DNA from: Ctenosaura bakeri
Lineage: Eukaryota > Chordata > Lepidosauria > Squamata > Iguanidae
NCBI GenBank assembly: GCA_948474755.1
Contig: CAOLHI010000356.1
Coordinates: 744,001 to 808,000 of the forward strand
Direction of reading: 5' to 3'
DNA length: 64,000 nucleotides
Both the position numbers and the translations under genes were made by a program. Shown here piece by piece: positions 57,362-64,000 of the stretch. The notes under the pieces were generated by a model that did no database searches, was not told the origin of the DNA, and saw nothing but the letters and a program-made list of their open reading frames with translations. Each line of letters starts with the position of its first letter. Position 1 is the first letter of the stretch.

Positions 57362-57482
57362 GCAGAGGTGGGCAAAGTGTTACTCTCCAAATGTTTTTGG
57401 ATTGCATCTTCTAGCAGCCCAGTGAATTATACAAAATAATGGCAATTAGATTCCAACAACATCTAGAGGGCAATGCTTCTAC
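57362..57482. mobile_element. decayed hAT-like repeat
   Basis: GAGGTGGGCAAAGTG, CCAAATGTTTTTGGATTGCA, GATTCCAACAACATCTAGAG and GGCAATGCTTCTACC give the mirrored layout of the small hAT-like family at 14718. Confidence 0.5.
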
Positions 57483-59571
57483 CACCCCAGTGGTTTACTC
57501 CATTTGTTTTCATAGCAATCATGGCTGTTACCCATAACCTTGTGTCTGCAAAGGCCGTCCATTGCCTTTATTGGAAGGAAGGTGCAATGTCTCTGCATCT
57601 ACAGTTTAATTTGTTTTCAATACTACCAGATTGCAATCCATGCTCATGACTTTATGTTGTCACCTAAGTAGGTGGAATGATCTGTGTCTGGTTTTTATTT
57701 TTAAAAATGTTCTGACTTACTTATTTGGGCTAGATGTGCTTTCATATTTGTTTCTTTTGTGTTTTCATTTTTGAAGAAAGCACAGAATTTTGCAAATGGT
57801 GGATACTTACTGCATTGTGGAGGATGTGAGAAATTCCACATTCAGGAGGATTTAGAAACTGAAATTCTGAGGATAGGCTGCTAGCCACTAGGCATGTAAA
57901 GAAGACACCCTTAACACAAGATTTTTCATAAGTTAAGACTTTAGCTTTTTAATTTTTTTGTTTCCCTTTTTATAAGTACAATACAAACAAAAATACAAAA
58001 GTAGAGACTTAAATAAGAAAAATTTGTTTCTGCCAAAAGACCTGCTTGCCTTTTGAAGGAAAAATGCTAATTTTTCATGAAATAGTGTATTTTGCACAAA
58101 ATACACAGTTAAAACAAGTTTTTGTTTTTTGAAAAAAATCCAAACTGTAAAAAATCGTCTGAAAATGCACCAAAACTCTTAGCAAGTAGAAAAACAATAT
58201 CTGAAACTATTAGATTTTCTATGCAAGAATGAATTACATGATAATTTACCTCTCCGTTAACAGTAAAACTAGGCTTTGCTTAATACTGTGAGTCAGCCCA
58301 GTCCTTCCACTTCATTTTTCAGTGGCTTGGCACAATTTTCTTATTACTGTAACATTACGCAACAAGCTAAGATTAGTACAGGTATGACTTGCTTGAGTCT
58401 ACTAATTTTGGTAGTTCACATCACAGCCTTAAGTAAATGCAGACACATTTATGTAGACAATAATACTGGCTGCTCAGTCAACTAGTCATTCAATAAGACA
58501 ATAAAGATTGAGTATGTTTTGAGATATTTTGAGCAAAGTGCCCCTATCTTTAGTGTTTTATAGAATGACTATACCTGTTACCTGTTTTCTGCTACTATGT
58601 CCAATATATATCTACTGTTTTATACAATGTTAAATACAGTAATAGATTATAAGCTTTCCAGGCATATTATCAAGGCACAAAATCCATAAGCAAGACACAA
58701 AGTAACTTTTTGAATACATAAAACTAAAGAAACTCGGATGTTTGCTGCAATCCTTATTTTAAAAAAAAAAAGCAGCCTGAGTTCGGACTTTTTAACAGAA
58801 GTTTGGTCTGTCTGTGATTGCAAGTCCCACAATGTTAAACGTGCTGTTTGGAAGATCTGGAAGTGCTCTAGGGAAAAATGGCCCTGGAACCTACATACAT
58901 AGACCCACACACAGCATGATTGCCCTCCCCTTCTCTGTACAAACTATATAAGCTACATTGCAATCTGTGTGTTTCCACTGCAAGAAAGTAAACAGCAGCA
59001 ATCCAGAGGAAACCCTCTTTACCCTTGTAACATCATCATAGAAGAAAGATTGTTAATTGTTTCCAAAGCAATTACTATTTGGCACTTTTAGCATATACAG
59101 TTTGTTATGCCCAGTGGAACAGAACTCCTGATATTTATTCATAGGTAAAAGATGGATGTTCTGAGGCTATTGATCTCCACTAAACAGCTCATGAAAATCT
59201 AGATCCAAAGTACATGGTCTTGCTATGTCCACAATTTTTCACCTGAATTATTAGATTCCCACCTAACCGTGTATTCTGGAAATTACTAGATGCAGCAGCA
59301 GAGTGGGGAGGATATGGTGTAATTTGTGATGAGAAAATAAACAGTTGGGGAGAGGAGGCTTCCTTTTTAGTAGCAGATAGCAGTTCACTCCATCATATTT
59401 GTTCATGAGTCAGTATGTGTCCTTCCTCAACAAAGTCTTTCACTCTTTACAGAAAATAATGTAGAAATAATTTATTGATTACAGGCAACAGAAAGATTGT
59501 GTCTGCTTTTTCACTTTTCTTGTATATCAGAACCACAGTTCCTTTGTTCTTTCATGTGTTTTAATTTTTTA
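57483..59571. other. single-copy AT-rich DNA
   Basis: No exon recognised. The A-rich stretch at about 57940-58200 repeats TTTTGCACAAAAT-like words, comparable with 12840-13110 on the other strand. Confidence 0.45.
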
Positions 59572-59625
59572 GAGCTGCCTTGAGTCCTAGGGTTGGGGAA
59601 AAGGTGGAGTATAAATAACCAATGG
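59572..59625 (+). repeat. squamate-type interspersed repeat tail
   Basis: GCTGCCTTGAGTCCTAGGGT and AAAAGGTGGAGTATAAATAA match the sense orientation of the repeat end seen inverted at 4675 and 55285. Confidence 0.5.
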
Positions 59626-59779
59626 CAACAGCATTACAGTTATAGTTATGATGCTGATTTTGTTGTTTGTCATATATTTCCTGTCTTTATCATGTCTGTT
59701 TTGGGGGTAAAAAACCCTCTTTGTTTCGGTTACACCATGGTTATTTCGAAAGTCTTTATATCATTTTTCTAAAAAGTAT

Positions 59780-59825
59780 ATGTATGTGTGTATGTGTACA
59801 CATGCGCACACACACACACACACGT
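59780..59825. repeat. compound (TG)n/(CA)n microsatellite
   Basis: TATGTGTG units, then ACACATGCG, then about ten CA units; the two halves are partly complementary. Confidence 0.8.
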
Positions 59826-60953
59826 GCACAAACATGGGGATCCACTTTCACAGGATATTTAACGCAAGCAAGCTAGAAAAACCAGTTTAAATAATCAATG
59901 CATCTGAAGTAGAATGAAATCTCTGAAAGCTCATAGCATATACATATACATACCTCTTATATTAAGCCCTACCAAATTGTAATCGTTCAAACATTTATAG
60001 TGCTGACCTTTACCCAAATAACTTGTAGACATCAGAAGATGATAAAAGTTTATACAACAGAATGAAATAATAAGTGTGAAAGTAATCTTAACAGAATCAA
60101 TGTATGAATAATGGCAGCCATCCATTATACAGGCCAGACAATTATTTATCTTATTGGAAAAGTAGAGCCAATTCCCTAATCAGCCTCTCAGTGAATATTA
60201 CTGCCATAGGCATCTGTATTCTGCCATTTTTAAAGTGCATTTGAAAAGACCTGCTAATTAGCCATTTAATTACACGTCCAGGATTAGAGGGTGCATTTGC
60301 TTTTGTAAGCAGTTATTTATCTTTCCTAATGCTTTTGTTTCTGTTTCTACAAATTAAATTACAGAGAGATTTAATTTTGGGCTAATTAAGCATGAACACA
60401 ACAGAAGCCATGTGAGGCAATAGAAAACAATGTATCCAGTCCTGCAAGTAATATTCCTGGGAGGACAACATTAGATTTAGTCATAGTAAGTTGCATAGGT
60501 TAGGACAGTCAGAATGGCACAAAATGTGTAACACACTGGAGTGGCTGCCAAAATTAGAAGAACAAATGAGTTCCAGTGGCATATGGGGGTTCCATCAATC
60601 TTGACTCCCCACTGCCCACAAACTGAGAAGATGTTGTGGAATCTACTTTCAGCCAGTTCATTTCCATATTGCATTTACATCGGGAACATGTAACAAGAGG
60701 AACAAGAATGAAAAAAATAAGAATGAATATAAGAATGAAAAAAACCATATGTATATTGTAATGCAAGATGATTATATACATTTCTGTTTTACTAGGAAGT
60801 CAAGACTGGCTTGCTGTCAGCAAAGACAAACTTTCAAGAAAACAAAACGGTCATCCTATGTGATAGACTCATTTTTGCCAGGCAGAATTGTTCTTGCTTA
60901 AAAATAAAGAGGAATTGTTTGAATTCAGACACTGTTCTGGCTGTGTGAGAACT
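59826..60953. other. single-copy DNA, candidate conserved non-coding element
   Basis: The stretch 60170-60430 is repeat-free and has several homeodomain-type TAAT/ATTA words, including CTAATTAGCCATTTAATTAC and GGGCTAATTAAGC. This is the most enhancer-like segment in the window by appearance. No exon is recognisable. Confidence 0.45.
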
Positions 60954-61118
60954 GAGTAGTAGTAGTTGTGTGCCTTGAAGTGGTTTTTGACTTATGGTGA
61001 CCCAAGGTGAACCTACCACAGGGTTTTCTGGGGGCTGTGAGTAGTGTGACGTACCCAAGGTCATGCAATGGGTTTCCATGGCCGAGTGGGGAATTGAACC
61101 CTGCTCTCCAGGATCATA
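60954..61118 (-). mobile_element. Sauria-type SINE, head missing
   Basis: GTGCCTTGAAGTGGTTTTTG, ACTTATGGTGACCCAAGGTG and CACAGGGTTTTCTGGGGGC form the complement of the 3' body. GGGGAATTGAACCCTG is the B-box complement. The rest of the tRNA-like head, including the A box, is replaced by the MITE that begins at 61119. Confidence 0.8.
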
Positions 61119-61212
61119 GGCCATTTCCGCACTAGACTGTTATAGTGCTATTATTCCACTTGCAACATCCTATGGAATCCCGGGGTTTGCAGTTTCAGGA
61201 GGGGCCAGCTGT
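61119..61212 (+). mobile_element. truncated MITE of the GGCC family
   Basis: Left arm GGCCATTTCCGCACTAGAC through ATTATTCCACTTGCAACATC and CCCGGGGTTTGCAGTTTCAG to GGGGCC. The complementary right arm is absent; a (CA)n/(CG)n tract follows directly. Confidence 0.75.
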
Positions 61213-61262
61213 GTATACACACACACACGCGCGCGCGTGTATATCTATATCTATATATGTAT
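61213..61262. repeat. (CA)n(CG)n(TA)n tract, Z-DNA-prone
   Basis: Contains the perfect 16-bp palindrome ACACGCGCGCGCGTGT at 61225-61240, then TATATC units. Confidence 0.85.
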
Positions 61263-62083
61263 GTGCCAGAAACCAATTTCTTTGGAATCACAGCCTTCTC
61301 AGAGGAGATTTCTTTTGTTATATGGGCAGCTGTGATGACTCATGTGTTAGGATATGTCATGTGCCAAGAAAACTATTATTTCTCTTTGTGCCTCTGCTAA
61401 TGGATTGGAAATTGTGAATCTATCCCCGTTCAGCTGTTTCTCTTTCCAGTTTTCCAATTCCATTCTTCCTTTGAAATTACTTATAATCAATTTCCCCTTA
61501 TACTATAGGCATAGAATCATTTTATTACAGTTGTAACCTCACAAGGCTTAACTTCGCAACTTTTGTAGTATAACTGTAGCTTACTTCAACCATTGTAAGG
61601 TGTGTGACATCATTAATGACGGTTCAAGTCTTAGCTGAGCTTTGCTTTGTGTTGTGTTGGAACTGTTGAGTCAGCAGCTAGATGGACAGAGCTTGTTTTG
61701 TACCAAATACCAGTAATTTTTTAGGATGGGGAAATGAGGAAAGAAAGAATTATGTTTAAAAATGTGGATGTAATATAACAGGCTGCACTTTTTTTTGCCT
61801 TTGAATGTATAACTGTAACAAATTAATTTTTAATATTAGTTTGAAAGTAACTTTTCAAGCTCTGGGATTCATCCACAGCAAGGTATTTCAAACAGTTTTT
61901 TAGTCTCCAAAGTATGAATATTTATCCCTAAGAAAGTTGATGAAGACAAAAGACAGTCCAAAGTCCTTGAGGATTCCACACTCCAAAGAAGACCTATTTT
62001 CTTTGAATCTGATTATTCTTCTGACTCTACTTTTTCAAAGAATTTGAGATTGATCTAGTCTGATTCTTTTCAGGTTTTCGTAT
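61263..62083. other. single-copy DNA
   Basis: Nothing recognisable. Confidence 0.45.
62080..62083. other. 4-bp target-site duplication, left copy
   Basis: GTAT before the LTR, matched at 62928-62931. Confidence 0.65.
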
Positions 62084-62500
62084 TGTTATTTCCGCTATGG
62101 CACCCCTGATGAGGACCCCCAGATATCCTTTTGATATCATTTAATTTGGCCTTAGCTGGACTGGTTGCGATTACCTCATCTCACGTGTTCGCAAAGTTCT
62201 CTGGATAAACACGGACAGAGAGCGGCCGTTAATGGTTTACATTCCATTTCTCTTTGTAGCCAGCAACCCAAAACTCGCCCGAAGCTTTAGGGAACTTCCC
62301 GCCACAGACTCCTCAATAGCCACGTGGCTCTCAGTCAAATTACTCTTGTGAGTTGGGCCATCAACGTCTCGGCCAAAGGTATTGTTTCTACATGCAAATC
62401 CCATCACGCTAAACCTGACCTCACCAAATCCTTTTGTCCAGCACCGAAACCTCTTTTGTTCTCCTCTGGGACTGCCATAGCCGAAAGGCACGATCTTCCC

Positions 62501-62507
62501 TATAAAA
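62501..62507 (+). promoter_or_regulatory. LTR TATA box
   Basis: TATAAAA about 420 bp into the LTR; start of transcription expected near 62533. Confidence 0.75.
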
Positions 62508-62727
62508 ACCCTTCATTTCTAACCGATCCTCGGATCGCCTTTGACTGCCATCCTGCCCTGCCGCTGGTGTGTTTAAAGGACTCCCCTCAGCGCCCCCACG
62601 CTGAGCTTTCTTCCCCGAACCTCCAACCTCTCCCCAGGACTACGGAACAGGTCGTATTGCCCTCCCTTACAACTCTTTTCTTTTCCAATTAGTTAGTTTG
62701 TGTTTGTCTTCTGTGTGTGTTCCTGTT

Positions 62728-62733
62728 AATAAA
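62728..62733 (+). terminator. LTR polyadenylation signal
   Basis: AATAAA about 195 bp after the predicted start, with a T/A-rich stretch after it; defines the R/U5 border near 62750. Confidence 0.75.
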
Positions 62734-62927
62734 GAAGTGTTCATTATTTTAAAACCTTGTCTAGCCACTCTCTAACCTGACGCTGTAGACACAGGGTGAA
62801 AGATCTCGCTTCGTTGCCCTGCCTCTCGCTAGCAAAACCAGTGCTCTGAGTTCTAATTTCCCCATCTTTGGTTTTTAATTGGCAAAGCCGGGCGCCCCTC
62901 GCGGGACCCCCAATTTTCAGGGTAACA

Positions 62928-62931
62928 GTAT
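62928..62931. other. 4-bp target-site duplication, right copy
   Basis: GTAT, identical to 62080-62083. Confidence 0.65.
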
Positions 62932-62964
62932 GACACTCTGATCGAGTTTCAAATAATCAATCAA

Positions 62965-63060
62965 GAATGACTCTTAATTTCACCATATGTTACCAATTGA
63001 GTCTGAGACTTTCTGTATGCGAAGCATGTGTTCTATCGTTGAGCTACAAACCTCTCCCTG
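62965..63060 (-). mobile_element. tRNA-derived SINE head
   Basis: The minus strand reads GGAGAGG, TTTGTAGCTCAACGATAGAA (A-box region), CATGCTTCGCATACAG (anticodon-arm region) and GTCTCAGACTCAATTGG (degenerate B box), in the order of a tRNA. The paired arms are imperfect and no mature 3' acceptor end is present, so I read it as a SINE head rather than a tRNA gene. It is a different family from the Sauria-type copies. Confidence 0.65.
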
Positions 63061-63078
63061 GAGCATTGCACCGGCTGT

Positions 63079-63105
63079 TTATTATTATTATTATTATTAT
63101 TTTTA
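63079..63105. repeat. (ATT)n microsatellite
   Basis: About seven ATT units followed by a T/A run. Confidence 0.85.
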
Positions 63106-64000
63106 AAAAAACCCTCTTGACATGTATATCAAATCCACTCTTAATAAACAGTAGTCATTTTCTCCTACTTGCAGCTGAGTCCACTGCATGCTTCTTTAGG
63201 CAGCTGGATAACCAAGTTTCTATCTTAAGGCATAAACATTCTCAGCATTCACCTGCATAAGTTATCTTATTTGCACTATGAAAGTACTTCTGGTCATTTT
63301 ATGTGTAGCGTTATGGTGTGTTTAAAATGTATTTCTCTGAGAAAAACAGCCTTTAGGGTTTTTTTTCTGTCTTCCTGTGGGCAATATCAATTCAAATATA
63401 GGGTGTTCATGAAATGTTATTGCCCAACAGCAATGAGACTGTGAGCAGGTACCATAAGTGTTTTATGCCACCTTTATGACAGGCCTCAAGCCAGCCTCGT
63501 TCTCACAGCTTGGACTGGGAGATGGAAAACACAAATACTCATGAAAGAATTTTATATTACAAAATCAAATTTATAAGTTTCTGTGGGATACAGTATTGCT
63601 GAGGCTTTTTTAAAAAAATAATTAATGGATTGCTGTCTTCCTGAATTCTCAGTAATCTAGAACACCTCTCCACAAAAATATTACATGAAAGATTACTGGA
63701 GAAATCGTGCTCTCTTTGTGCAGTAAAATCTGGCAGGGTAGGGAATTTTCTGTGGTGATGCTGTTGGAGCAGCATCTCTGAAATTTCTGCCAGGCTACTT
63801 CATTACTACCATTTGAGAAAAATCCCAAGTATTATTTTGTGGCTTCAAAATGGTTTTAATTGCTTATTGTTTTTATTGTTCTTATATTTCATTTCTAGAA
63901 TTATTCATTATATATCGTCTTCATTTCTTTGAGTTGAAAGGTGATTACTAGCTTTTATAAATGTATGCATCCCTTTTCACTTAACTGTCCCGAGGTAATG
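63106..64000. other. single-copy AT-rich DNA
   Basis: Nothing recognisable up to the window edge. Confidence 0.45.

Larger units (their letters stand above)
62084..62927 (+). mobile_element. solo LTR of an endogenous retrovirus-like element, 844 bp
   Basis: Begins TGTTA and ends TAACA, the inverted TG...CA ends of LTRs, and is flanked by GTAT on both sides. A TATA box lies at 62501-62507 and AATAAA at 62728-62733, which divides the repeat into a U3 of about 450 bp, an R of about 220 bp and a U5 of about 175 bp. It is richer in C and CpG than its surroundings. No primer-binding site, internal region or second LTR follows, so internal genes were probably lost by LTR-LTR recombination. The 4-bp duplication fits class I (gamma-like) elements, but that is indirect. 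No viral protein is encoded here. Confidence 0.78.

Noticed and set aside
62324..62692. 122-codon frame inside the LTR
   Set aside because: It crosses the TATA box and the predicted start of transcription of the LTR and has no protein motif; LTRs of this kind are non-coding.

Overview
The window looks like intergenic or intronic nuclear DNA from a squamate reptile, probably a lizard. It is AT-rich, carries many decayed transposable elements and microsatellites, and has no convincing host exon, rRNA, functional tRNA, CRISPR array or operon. The squamate call rests on tRNA-headed SINEs of the Sauria type on both strands, an RTE/BovB-like reverse transcriptase fragment, CR1, L1 and L2-like remnants, and a URR1/SPIN-type hAT element. 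Family names come from remembered consensus features; no database was searched.

Layout. 1-7.4 kb: nested foldback MITEs (2439-2845), a Tigger-like element with a palindromic minisatellite (3163-3685), a 5'-truncated CR1 with a broken RT frame (6173-7105) and another MITE (7229-7429). 7.4-31.7 kb: mostly single-copy AT-rich DNA with small hAT, L2, SINE and L1 fragments. 31.7-33.5 kb: a 1.76 kb hAT element with a perfect 8-bp target duplication, a GC/CpG-rich tandemly duplicated interior and a nested foldback MITE. 33.6-43.9 kb: MIR-like SINEs, a GC-rich 470 bp element, more MITEs, a Sauria SINE, a second Tigger-like copy in the opposite orientation to the first (41656-42293), an L1 ORF2 fragment (42410-43340) and a CR1 3' end. 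44.7-48 kb: LTR-like sequence, a degenerate minisatellite and an acidic Met-less ORF followed by a TATA-like leader. 50.0-50.5 kb: the RTE fragment. 56.2-56.8 kb: two Sauria SINEs head to head. 61-63.1 kb: a SINE carrying a MITE, a Z-DNA-prone repeat, an 844 bp solo LTR with a 4-bp target duplication, and a tRNA-derived SINE head.

How the parts relate. No cellular pathway is encoded here. The relationships are between parasites: Sauria SINEs are known to share their 3' end with BovB-type LINEs, and a relative of that LINE is present but dead (its YADD box reads YVDN). One Harbinger-like MITE family, with TAA/TTA duplications at its clearest copies, accounts for about ten insertions and was active recently enough to insert into an older relative, the large hAT element and a SINE. 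Three AT-rich single-copy stretches (about 4.86-5.42, 16.92-17.48 and 60.17-60.43 kb) are the best places to look for conserved regulatory DNA.
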